Source of the DNA: Alphaproteobacteria bacterium
Lineage (GTDB): Bacteria > Pseudomonadota > Alphaproteobacteria > Puniceispirillales > Puniceispirillaceae
NCBI GenBank assembly: GCA_016780695.1
Contig: JADHLK010000013.1
Span: 1-17,760 of the forward strand
Direction: 5' to 3'
Length of the DNA stretch: 17,760 nucleotides
Position 1 is the first letter of the stretch; the number at the start of each line of letters is the position of its first letter. Of the stretch, positions 1 through 6,252 are shown one piece after another. The notes beneath the pieces were generated by a model. The model ran no database searches. It was given only the letters and a program-made list of their open reading frames with translations, and had not been told where the DNA came from. The position numbers were made by a program, and so were the translations under genes.

Positions 1-1195
1 CGTCCAGAATATGCGGCACTTCTGCCCCGCCATAAATATCGAGGAAAGTCGGCAGCAAATCGATCATCTGCACCAGTTCCGAACAGGCCTGGCCGCGGGT
101 GGCATCTGCCCGCCTGTCCGGGTCATAGATGATCAGCGGCACCCGCACCGCCGCATCATGAAACAGCTCTTTTTCCCCCATCCAGTGATCGCCCAGATAA
201 TCTCCATGATCAGAGGTGAAAATGATCATCGTCTGATCGGCGATGCCCCGATCTTCAAGATGTTTGAACAAGCGGCCCATCTGATCATCAATCTGTTTGA
301 TCAGCCCCATATAGGCCGGGATCACCGCCCGCCGCACCTCATCACGGGCAAAACTGCGCGAGACCCGGTGCTCTTGCATCGCCGCATAGACCGGGTGCGG
401 ATCATCGCGTTCAACAGCATGACGCCTGGCTGGCAGAACCGTCTCCGGGCCATACATACTGGCATAGGGTTCAGGCACGATATAAGGCCAGTGCGGCTTG
501 ATATAGCTGATATGGGCAATAAAGGGCTGGCCGTCCGGGTCCGCGATCGCCTGATCAATGAAATCCATTGCCCGCCCAGTCAGATAAGGGGTTTCGGAAA
601 ACTCATCCGGTATGCGGGCGGGCCGGTCAGAATTTTTCAAAAACCAGCCGGACAGCAAATTGCCTGCCTCATCCTCAGCCATATTGGCCCATTCCTCCCA
701 CGGATTTTCCCCCGCAAACCCATGTTCGCGCAGCCAATCATTATAGGCCGGGTCCGGATCATGGCCAGACCAGGGATGCAGCCCATCATCCCTTTCAAAC
801 GCATCAAAGCCACATTCGGCAATACGAACCCCTATCTGGCTGGCTGGATCAATGCCCAGCCGAGCCATGCCGGCAGCATCAGCGCGCATATGGGTCTTGC
901 CAATCAGTGCAGTTTTTACCCCCAGCGGGCGCAGATGATCGCCAACTGTCATCTCGCCAGCTTTCAGCGGCACAAAATTCCAGCTGGCCCCGTGGGCATG
1001 AACATAGCGGCCTGTATAGGTGCTCATCCGGCTGGGGCCGCAGACCGGCGATTGCACAAAGGCTTGATCAAAGCGCACCCCCTTCGCCGCCAGCGCGTCT
1101 ATATTGGGCGTGTGCAAATGCGGATGACCATAGCAGGACAGATAGTCCCAGCGCAGCTGATCACACATGATAAAAAGGATGTTCTTGACCGTCAT
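1..1195 (-). CDS. Sulfatase family hydrolase (type I, formylglycine), 3' end cut by window edge
   Basis: Likely hydrolyses a sulfate ester; phosphonate- or phosphate-monoester hydrolases share the fold. Translating the minus strand from the ATG at 1195-1193 gives about 398 residues with no stop before base 1. Seen: an N-terminal metal-site strand (NILFIMCDQ, Asp12), the sulfatase signature C-G-P-S-R with Cys52 as the residue matured to formylglycine, then TGRY and a following His-Gly, and a downstream SDHGDYLGDHWMGEKELFH block typical of the second metal site. The start is supported by a G-rich ribosome site (AAAGGGGG) just upstream. No signal peptide is visible, so the enzyme is probably cytoplasmic. 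It is divergent from the GntR gene, and the shared 209-bp gap holds two operator-like repeats, suggesting co-control with the O-demethylase unit. The natural substrate cannot be read from the sequence; an aryl sulfate would fit the neighbours. Family assignment is firm, substrate is inference. Confidence 0.93.
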   Translation of the reverse strand, partial: MTVKNILFIMCDQLRWDYLSCYGHPHLHTPNIDALAAKGVRFDQAFVQSPVCGPSRMSTYTGRYVHAHGASWNFVPLKAGEMTVGDHLRPLGVKTALIGKTHMRADAAGMARLGIDPASQIGVRIAECGFDAFERDDGLHPWSGHDPDPAYNDWLREHGFAGENPWEEWANMAEDEAGNLLSGWFLKNSDRPARIPDEFSETPYLTGRAMDFIDQAIADPDGQPFIAHISYIKPHWPYIVPEPYASMYGPETVLPARRHAVERDDPHPVYAAMQEHRVSRSFARDEVRRAVIPAYMGLIKQIDDQMGRLFKHLEDRGIADQTMIIFTSDHGDYLGDHWMGEKELFHDAAVRVPLIIYDPDRRADATRGQACSELVQMIDLLPTFLDIYGGAEVPHILD

Positions 1196-1282
1196 TACCC
1201 CCCCCTTTGACCAGCTTCAACTCTGCCACCCAGCAGCCAAAAAAGCAATCGTCAAACAAGAACAGCAAGAACCTGAAAAACC

Positions 1283-1296
1283 ATAATTGTATACAA
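1283..1296. promoter_or_regulatory. Operator-like repeat, copy 1 (GntR candidate)
   Basis: The 14-mer ATAATTGTATACAA contains the perfect 10-bp palindrome TTGTATACAA (1287-1296). The same 14-mer recurs at 1345-1358, 62 bp downstream. The T-x-G-T...A-C-x-A layout is typical of sites for FadR/VanR-type GntR regulators, and such a gene starts at 1405. This copy lies toward the sulfatase side of the divergent region. Binding by the neighbouring regulator is inference. Confidence 0.6.
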
Positions 1297-1337
1297 AATT
1301 GATATTTTTTTGTGCTTTTTTAGAGCCATTTGTTATA

Positions 1338-1366
1338 TTGACAAATAATTGTATACAACTTAGCGT
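1338..1366 (+). promoter_or_regulatory. Candidate promoter of the GntR/O-demethylase unit
   Basis: A consensus -35 box TTGACA lies at 1338-1343. At the usual spacing the -10 position (about 1360-1366) is a weak match. The second operator-like palindrome falls between the two boxes, the arrangement expected for a repressor-controlled promoter. The weak -10 keeps confidence low. Confidence 0.35.
1345..1358. promoter_or_regulatory. Operator-like repeat, copy 2 (GntR candidate)
   Basis: Exact second copy of ATAATTGTATACAA, with the palindrome TTGTATACAA at 1349-1358. It lies 46 bp before the GntR start codon and between the candidate -35 and -10 boxes, so bound protein should block RNA polymerase and give autoregulation. 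The identical 14-mer at 1283-1296 suggests paired sites controlling both divergent genes. Confidence 0.6.
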
Positions 1367-1404
1367 CGCGATTAGTTTGTTATTTCCTGTCAGGTGACCA
1401 GATT

Positions 1405-2151
1405 ATGGACACGAAACGCATCAGCCAGGCAGACCGCGCCCATATCGAAATCCGCAGCCGGATTTTGGATGGCAATTTCGTGCCTGGTGAGCGGCTATCC
1501 GAGACCGCTTTGGCCGAGATGTTATCCCTGTCGCGCACCCCGCTGCGTGAGGCGATAAGCAGGCTGGCTGATGAAGGTTTGCTGGAGCGCGGCCCCGGCA
1601 GCGGTTACCGTGTATGCAGCTATTCGATGCAGGATATTTCCGATGCCAATGAAATTCGGGGCCTGCTGGAAGGGCTGGCCGCGCGGCTGGCGGCAGAGCG
1701 CGGCGTGGCAGAGGAAGCGCTTGCTGATTGCCGCGAGATTCTGGCCGGGCTGGATGCGGTGCTGGCTAATTTGGAAGCGATAGATTTCGCTGCCTATGTC
1801 CGGCTGAATGCTGCATTTCACAGCTGGATTTCTCTGGTAGCCGGGCGCGCGGTGGTCACCCGTGAGATAGAGCGGATATGCCGTTTGCCGCTGGCTTCAC
1901 CCAGCGGTTTTCTTTCCGGTCAGGAAGATGGGCCGGAATTTCGGGCCTCCTTGCTGGTGGCCCAGGCCCAGCATCGGGCTATTTATGAAGCCATAGAGGC
2001 AGGCGAGGGCGCGCGGGCAGAAGCGTTGAGCCGCGAACACGCCCGGCTGGCGCGGCAGAATCTGCGGCAAGCTCTCAGCCTGGACAAAAGCAAGGTCAGC
2101 CAGATTCCCGGATTGTCTCTGGTATCTGCAAAAGAAGAATTATCAGCCTGA
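1405..2151 (+). CDS. GntR family transcriptional regulator, FCD (FadR/VanR-like) subfamily
   Basis: DNA-binding repressor expected to sense a small carboxylic acid. The 248 residues comprise a GntR winged helix (about residues 10-72, with LSETALAEMLSLSRTPLREA and a G-P-G-S-G-Y wing) followed by an all-helical FCD ligand domain (about 80-225). The FCD metal/ligand positions are visible as Asn135-x3-His139, His190 and His212; Asn sits where many members have Asp. Start: ATG at 1405 preceded by AGGTGA at about 8 nt. The aryl O-demethylase gene begins about 50 nt after its stop, consistent with one transcript, and the sulfatase is divergent. VanR-type FCD regulators controlling vanillate catabolism are an established precedent. 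The specific effector, perhaps a methoxylated aromatic acid, is inference. Confidence 0.93.
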   Translation: MDTKRISQADRAHIEIRSRILDGNFVPGERLSETALAEMLSLSRTPLREAISRLADEGLLERGPGSGYRVCSYSMQDISDANEIRGLLEGLAARLAAERGVAEEALADCREILAGLDAVLANLEAIDFAAYVRLNAAFHSWISLVAGRAVVTREIERICRLPLASPSGFLSGQEDGPEFRASLLVAQAQHRAIYEAIEAGEGARAEALSREHARLARQNLRQALSLDKSKVSQIPGLSLVSAKEELSA

Positions 2152-2157
2152 AATGAA

Positions 2158-2183
2158 GACCTGAAAAAATGACCTGAAAAAAT
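2158..2183 (+). repeat. 13-bp tandem duplication before the O-demethylase start
   Basis: GACCTGAAAAAAT occurs twice in direct tandem (2158-2170 and 2171-2183) in the spacer between the GntR stop and the ligM-like gene. The second copy supplies the first two bases of an ATG at 2182 that has no ribosome site in front of it, so the duplication confuses start choice for the next gene. Confidence 0.85.
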
Positions 2184-2199
2184 GAAAGGAACAGTAACA

Positions 2200-3600
2200 G
2201 TGCAGAATCTTACCTCAGTCATGGCCGGACACAAAAACCCGGTCGAAATGCTCCGCAATTCGCAAGTGGGTATGTATGTCTATCCGGTGGTTGCCCCGGA
2301 ATTCAGCAATTGGCGATCCGAACAGGCGGCCTGGCGGCATAGTGCGGTCTTGTTTGATCAGACCCATCACATGGATGAGCTGACAGTTGAAGGGCCGCAG
2401 GCGGCAGAATTCCTGTCCCATACCGGCATCAACAGCTTTGCCAATTTCGATCTGAACCGGGCCAAGCATTTTGTGCCAGTGACCCCGGCCGGCCATGTGA
2501 TCGGCGATATGATCATTTTCCGCGAAAGAGAGGATAAATTTATCCTGGTTGGCCGCGCCCCGACAGCCAACTGGCTGCTCTTCCAGTCGGCGATAGGTGA
2601 TTGGCAGGTGCGCCTGTTCCACAATCCGCGCTCAGACAGCCGGCCAGATGGCGAGCGCGTGCTGCGCACCCATTACCGGTTCCAGATTCAAGGGCCGGAT
2701 GCGGACAAGATTTTCGCTCAGGTGAATGGCGGGCCGGTGGCTGATATTCCCTTCTTCCATGTCGCGCCGATCATGGTTGGCAGCCGCAAGGTTCAGGCGC
2801 TGCGTCACGGCATGGCCGGTGCCCCGGGTCTGGAATTGTGGGGCCCCTATGCAGACAAGCATTATATCCGCTCCACCCTGTTGCAGGCGGCCCGCGATGT
2901 TGGGGTTGATCTGCGGCAAGTTGGCAGCCGGGCCTATTCCACCAACACATTGGAATCTGGTTGGATCCCCTCTCCCTTGCCGGGCATCTATACAGGTGAT
3001 GGCATGATGCAGGAGTATCGTGACTGGCTGGGCGCAGACAGCTATGAGGCGATGGGCTCTATCGGTGGCAGTTTTGTTTCCGACAATATCGAAGATTATT
3101 ATGTCAACCCGTTTGAGCTGGGTTACGGCTTTTATATTGGCTGGAAAAAGGATGCTTTCATTGGCAAGGCCGCGCTGGAAAAAATGAAGGCCGGGACCAC
3201 CCGCAAGAAGGTCACCTTTGAATGGAACCGCGATGATGTGCTGGCCGTGATCGCCAGCGGTTTTGAAGAAGGAACACCGTTCAAATGGATTGATTTCCCG
3301 CAGCCGAACTATGCGTCTTCTTCTGCTGATATGGTGATGCAGGACGGCAAGATGGTCGGGATGAGCATGTTCAACGGCTATAGCTATAATGAGCGTTGCT
3401 TCCTCTCGCTGGGGGTTGTTGATGACAGCATCCAGGAAGGCGATGTGCTGACCCTGAAATGGGGAGAGCCGGATGAAACAGCCAAAACCGCGGCTGAGCC
3501 GCACCGCCAGGCGGACATTCGGGTGCGGGTGTCGCCAACGCCTTATGCCAGAGAAGCCCGTGAGAATTATGCCGATAGCTGGCGTAATGCTTCTGCCTGA
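2200..3600 (+). CDS. ligM: Tetrahydrofolate-dependent aryl O-demethylase (LigM/DesA-like, GcvT fold)
   Basis: Expected to move the methyl group of an aromatic methyl ether (vanillate, 3-O-methylgallate or syringate in characterised members) to tetrahydrofolate, leaving a phenol and 5-methyl-THF, in the cytoplasm. The protein resembles Sphingobium LigM along its length as I recall that sequence: shared blocks include VEMLRNSQ, YPVVAPEFSNWR, LFDQTHHM, FVPVTPAGHVIGD, RHGMAGAPGLE, NTLESGWIPSPLP, IGGSFVS and IEDYYVNP. The residues I know as functional in LigM (His60, Arg122, Tyr247) are all present as His57, Arg119 and Tyr246 from this start. I chose the GTG at 2200 because AAAGGA precedes it by 9 nt and its N-terminus matches LigM in length; the ATG at 2182 adds six residues but has no ribosome site. 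It follows the GntR gene and ends at a terminator. The exact substrate is unknown. Confidence 0.9.
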   Translation: MQNLTSVMAGHKNPVEMLRNSQVGMYVYPVVAPEFSNWRSEQAAWRHSAVLFDQTHHMDELTVEGPQAAEFLSHTGINSFANFDLNRAKHFVPVTPAGHVIGDMIIFREREDKFILVGRAPTANWLLFQSAIGDWQVRLFHNPRSDSRPDGERVLRTHYRFQIQGPDADKIFAQVNGGPVADIPFFHVAPIMVGSRKVQALRHGMAGAPGLELWGPYADKHYIRSTLLQAARDVGVDLRQVGSRAYSTNTLESGWIPSPLPGIYTGDGMMQEYRDWLGADSYEAMGSIGGSFVSDNIEDYYVNPFELGYGFYIGWKKDAFIGKAALEKMKAGTTRKKVTFEWNRDDVLAVIASGFEEGTPFKWIDFPQPNYASSSADMVMQDGKMVGMSMFNGYSYNERCFLSLGVVDDSIQEGDVLTLKWGEPDETAKTAAEPHRQADIRVRVSPTPYAREARENYADSWRNASA

Positions 3601-3608
3601 TAAAAAGG

Positions 3609-3645
3609 AAGGGGGCCAGCCAATCTGGCCCCTTTGCCTTTTTCT
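3609..3645 (+). terminator. Intrinsic terminator after the O-demethylase gene
   Basis: Perfect stem GGGGCCAG (3612-3619) / CTGGCCCC (3625-3632) with a CCAAT loop, extendable by G-T and A-T pairs to 3609/3635, followed by a T-rich run. It starts 9 nt after the stop codon and separates the GntR/O-demethylase unit from the alpha/beta hydrolase. Confidence 0.85.
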
Positions 3646-3671
3646 TCCCTCCTCCAGAACCGGATAGTCAC

Positions 3672-4385
3672 ATGGCTACTATACTTCTCATCCCCGGCCT
3701 GCTCTGTGATGAATTCGTCTGGCAACCTGTTCAGACGGCACTGGGCGGCAAAGCCCATATCGCTGATTTATCCTCGCAAGACAGTCTGACAATCATGGCT
3801 GAGGATTGTCTGGCCCGGCTTGACGGGCCGCTGGTTGTTGCCGGTCATTCCATGGGCGCGCGGGTGGCCCTGGAAATGGCGCGCTTGGCCCCGTCTCGCA
3901 TTGAGCGGCTGGCCCTGCTGGATACCGGTATTCATCCCTTGCGGCCGGGTGAGATTGAAAAAAGACGCGCGATGATCCAGCTGGCCTATGATCAGGGGAT
4001 GGACGCTCTGGCTGAGGTCTGGCTGCCCGGCATGGTGTATGAGCCAAACCAGCAAAACCAGCAGCTGATGGACGGGTTGCGGGCTATGGTCTGTGCCAAG
4101 GATGCTGATTTGCACGCCCGCCAGATAAATGCGCTGATCACCCGCCCCGATGCCGAAGCCTATATCAGCCAGATAGAGATTCCCACCTTGTTGATGGTCG
4201 GCAGGCAGGATGCCTGGAGCCCGCCAGCCCAGCATGAACAGATGCGTGATCTGATGCCCCGGGCCAGGTTGGAAATCATTGAGGATGCTGGCCATTTTGC
4301 GCCGCTGGAACAGCCAGATGACCTGACTCCAACACTGGTCTCATTTCTGCTCCAGCAGCCCGGCGCTGCCGACCGCCTTGCCTAA
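3672..4385 (+). CDS. Alpha/beta-fold hydrolase (serine hydrolase)
   Basis: The 237 residues form a compact alpha/beta hydrolase with a complete catalytic triad: Ser60 in the elbow GHSMG, Asp180 in VGRQDAWSP and His208 in EDAGHFAPLEQP. The oxyanion loop is the N-terminal LLIPGLLCDEFVW. A lid region rich in Gln/Asn (about 120-150) lies between strands 5 and 6. No signal peptide is seen, so it is cytoplasmic. Members cleave carboxylic esters, enol-lactones, thioesters or C-C bonds in aromatic pathways, and sequence alone cannot decide between these. The gene sits behind a terminator, so it probably has its own weak promoter or depends on read-through; the ribosome site is poor (GGAT about 8 nt before ATG). 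Its last 4 bp overlap the end of the convergent ThDP enzyme gene. De-esterification of an aromatic ester feeding the O-demethylase is a guess. Confidence 0.88.
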   Translation: MATILLIPGLLCDEFVWQPVQTALGGKAHIADLSSQDSLTIMAEDCLARLDGPLVVAGHSMGARVALEMARLAPSRIERLALLDTGIHPLRPGEIEKRRAMIQLAYDQGMDALAEVWLPGMVYEPNQQNQQLMDGLRAMVCAKDADLHARQINALITRPDAEAYISQIEIPTLLMVGRQDAWSPPAQHEQMRDLMPRARLEIIEDAGHFAPLEQPDDLTPTLVSFLLQQPGAADRLA

Positions 4386-6088
4386 TGATCATCTGACAGG
4401 GCGGCAGTCAAATCAAGCACCACCTGTCTTTTTTCCTCACGAATAATTGCCACAGCCCGGGCCAGCGCAGCAGGCAGCTCAGCCCCGTCCTCTACCTTTT
4501 CCGCATGGGCATTTGAAGCCGCCGCAACCTGGCGGAAATCTGGCGAAGGCGCAAGGCTGGTCAGGGCCATCTGATTGGATTGGACAGCTGACCCTTTCGG
4601 ATAGCCGCGCAGCACCGAGCGGCGCACCGCATTCCAGGAGGCATTATTCTTGATCAGTGTCAAAACCGGCAAGCTCAACGCCTCAGCCATCTGGTGACAG
4701 GCAACCGGATTGGCAAACATATAAGAGCCATCTCCCATACCGGCGATCACCAGCCGGTCACGATCAGCCATCTGCGCACCCAAAGCGGCTGGCAGGGCCC
4801 ATCCCAAACCGCCCGAATGAGGATTGCCGAACAACCGGTTTGGCCCGGCCAGCTCCATATAACCTGCAAGCAGGCATAATTCACTGAAAGCAATCGCCCG
4901 GTCATCCATAATCTCGCTGACACAATGGCTGATCCATTCCGCACTCATCGGCCTGCCCGCGCCCTGTTCGGCCCGCCGTCTGGCCAGAGCCCGGCGCTGT
5001 TCCGATTGCTGGCTGAGCTTTTCCAGCCGCGCCCGGCAGGCGGCATTGCCAGACCCCATAATCGCTTCCAGCCCCTCAATAATGGCCAGCGGGTCGGCAC
5101 CGATATTCAAATCGCTGCGATAGGAACGCACCGGCATTCTGGCAAAGAGCGGGTCTGGCCCCAGATGGATAATGCGGGCCTTTTCCGGCGGGGCCTGATT
5201 GAGCTCAATCCAGGGAACCGAGCTGTCCAGAACAAGAATCAGATCGGCCTCAGCGATTTTCGCGCCTGCCTGATAACCGGCCAGAACCGGGTCCGTGCTG
5301 GCCAAGAGGTTGCGCACGCAAAAAGGTTCCGCAACCGCGATGCCAAAACGGTTGCAAAAACGCGAGACAGCAGCTGAGAGCTTACCATGCGGGTCACCTC
5401 GTTGGCCGAGCAGCAGCGGGCTTTTTGCCTCTTTCAGCCAGCTGGCCAGCTGGTGCAGGCTGGCTGGATCCGGGACGGCGCGGCTGGTCGGCGGTTGCAC
5501 AGTGATGGCGGCGGCCTGTTCTTCTTTAATCAGCTCGCCCAATGGTTCGCGCGGCAAGCTGAGATAAACAGGCCCTTGCGGGGCGGTTCTGGCGATGGCC
5601 ATGGCACGGGACACAAGCGCAGTGCCCTGCTCAGGATAGCGCATCTCATAGGTATATTTAACAATATCCCGCACCATCCCGCTTTGGTCATACATTTCCT
5701 GACCATATTGAATGGGCGTCGCCCGTGCCCCGGCCCGGCCGGTCTCGGTTATTGGGGTGCGCCCAGACATCAACAGCAGCGGCACATTGTCAGAGGCCGC
5801 ATTAATCGCCCCCATCACCGCATTGGCCAGCCCGACATTGACATGCACCATCACCGCCTGCGGACGGGCCGAAACAAGATAATAGCCATGTGCCATCCCC
5901 ATCGCGACTGATTCATGCGGCACAGTAATCGGCTGCGGCAATTCAGCAGCGGACCGCTTGGCATAAGCCTCGATGATTGGCGGAAAATCTGTGCCGGCAT
6001 TGGCGAATAAATAATCTACCCCATTTTCCTTCAAACTCAGCAGAACAGCCTCTGCTCCGTCTCCTGGAATTTTTGTTTTTCCGGCCAT
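4382..6088 (-). CDS. Thiamine diphosphate-dependent enzyme (acetolactate synthase / benzoylformate decarboxylase-like)
   Basis: The 568 residues are the usual length for this family, with the three expected domains: N-terminal pyrimidine-binding domain (about 5-180, catalytic Glu59 in TVPHESVAMGMAHGYY), central TPP-M domain (about 205-345) and C-terminal ThDP/Mg domain (about 385-560, GDGSYMF at 452-458 and Asn481-Asn482). It should decarboxylate a 2-oxo acid or ligate aldehydes through a ThDP carbanion. The second-subdomain histidine region (MVHVNVGLANAV) does not let me choose between acetolactate synthase, benzoylformate decarboxylase and oxalyl-CoA decarboxylase types; the lack of a nearby regulatory subunit and the catabolic context favour a 2-oxo acid decarboxylase. 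Start: ATG at 6088 with GGAAAG just upstream. It is divergent from the TAXI/TRAP operon and likely co-controlled through the palindromes between them. Confidence 0.9.
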   Translation of the reverse strand: MAGKTKIPGDGAEAVLLSLKENGVDYLFANAGTDFPPIIEAYAKRSAAELPQPITVPHESVAMGMAHGYYLVSARPQAVMVHVNVGLANAVMGAINAASDNVPLLLMSGRTPITETGRAGARATPIQYGQEMYDQSGMVRDIVKYTYEMRYPEQGTALVSRAMAIARTAPQGPVYLSLPREPLGELIKEEQAAAITVQPPTSRAVPDPASLHQLASWLKEAKSPLLLGQRGDPHGKLSAAVSRFCNRFGIAVAEPFCVRNLLASTDPVLAGYQAGAKIAEADLILVLDSSVPWIELNQAPPEKARIIHLGPDPLFARMPVRSYRSDLNIGADPLAIIEGLEAIMGSGNAACRARLEKLSQQSEQRRALARRRAEQGAGRPMSAEWISHCVSEIMDDRAIAFSELCLLAGYMELAGPNRLFGNPHSGGLGWALPAALGAQMADRDRLVIAGMGDGSYMFANPVACHQMAEALSLPVLTLIKNNASWNAVRRSVLRGYPKGSAVQSNQMALTSLAPSPDFRQVAAASNAHAEKVEDGAELPAALARAVAIIREEKRQVVLDLTAALSDDH

Positions 6089-6109
6089 CTGCTTTCCTTA
6101 TCGGCAAAA

Positions 6110-6130
6110 TTGGAAAACTAACTTTTCCAA
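6110..6130. promoter_or_regulatory. Perfect inverted repeat (operator candidate) upstream of the ThDP enzyme
   Basis: Arms TTGGAAAA (6110-6117) and TTTTCCAA (6123-6130) flank a 5-nt centre. The arms resemble the TGGAAA...TTTCCA halves of the E. coli IclR site but with wider spacing. It lies 21 nt upstream of the ThDP enzyme start, where bound protein would block expression of that gene. The IclR-family gene at 9147 is the natural candidate partner; this is inference. Confidence 0.55.
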
Positions 6131-6155
6131 AAGCATCTTTACAGTTGATTTCTTC

Positions 6156-6185
6156 TGACTTTCTGCTCTTAGATAGATCTATAAT
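6156..6185 (+). promoter_or_regulatory. Candidate promoter of the TAXI/TRAP operon
   Basis: A consensus -10 hexamer TATAAT lies at 6180-6185. Upstream at 17-18 bp is a weak -35-like TGACTT (6156-6161). Transcription would start near 6192, giving a leader of about 60 nt. The -10 overlaps the left edge of the 6183-6201 palindrome, so bound regulator should occlude it. Confidence 0.5.
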
Positions 6186-6201
6186 CCCGATTATCGGGAT
6201 T
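6183..6201. promoter_or_regulatory. 19-bp perfect palindrome over the -10/start region (operator candidate)
   Basis: Nine-bp arms AATCCCGAT and ATCGGGATT flank one central T. The CGAT-x-ATCG core and single-base centre recall binding sites of IclR-family activators of aromatic catabolism (PobR/PcaU type). It overlaps the TATAAT box of the TAXI/TRAP promoter. An IclR-family gene lies in that operon. Confidence 0.65.
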
Positions 6202-6213
6202 TCATCAATAAAT

Positions 6214-6241
6214 ATCTGCCATCTGGCTGGCAGATTTTTTT
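6214..6241 (+). terminator. Intrinsic-terminator-like hairpin in the leader of the TAXI operon (attenuator candidate)
   Basis: Perfect 8-bp stem ATCTGCCA (6214-6221) / TGGCAGAT (6228-6235), 6-nt loop TCTGGC, then an unbroken run of seven T (6235-6241). The Shine-Dalgarno AGGAGG of the TAXI receptor starts on the next base (6242). It has all hallmarks of an intrinsic terminator but lies inside the predicted leader, so it may cut transcription before the operon. Confidence 0.65.
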
Positions 6242-6252
6242 AGGAGGAAATG

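Noticed and set aside
11..1210. Long plus-strand open frame opposite the sulfatase
   Set aside because: It is antisense to a sulfatase with complete active-site motifs, and its translation lacks any family pattern.
2632..3504. Long minus-strand frame inside the O-demethylase gene
   Set aside because: It mirrors the LigM-like coding strand; no ribosome site and no recognisable protein features.
6214..6241. Reading the leader hairpin simply as the terminator of an upstream gene
   Set aside because: The only upstream gene is divergent on the minus strand, so no plus-strand coding transcript needs ending here; the attenuator idea is kept instead, and an unseen small RNA remains possible.
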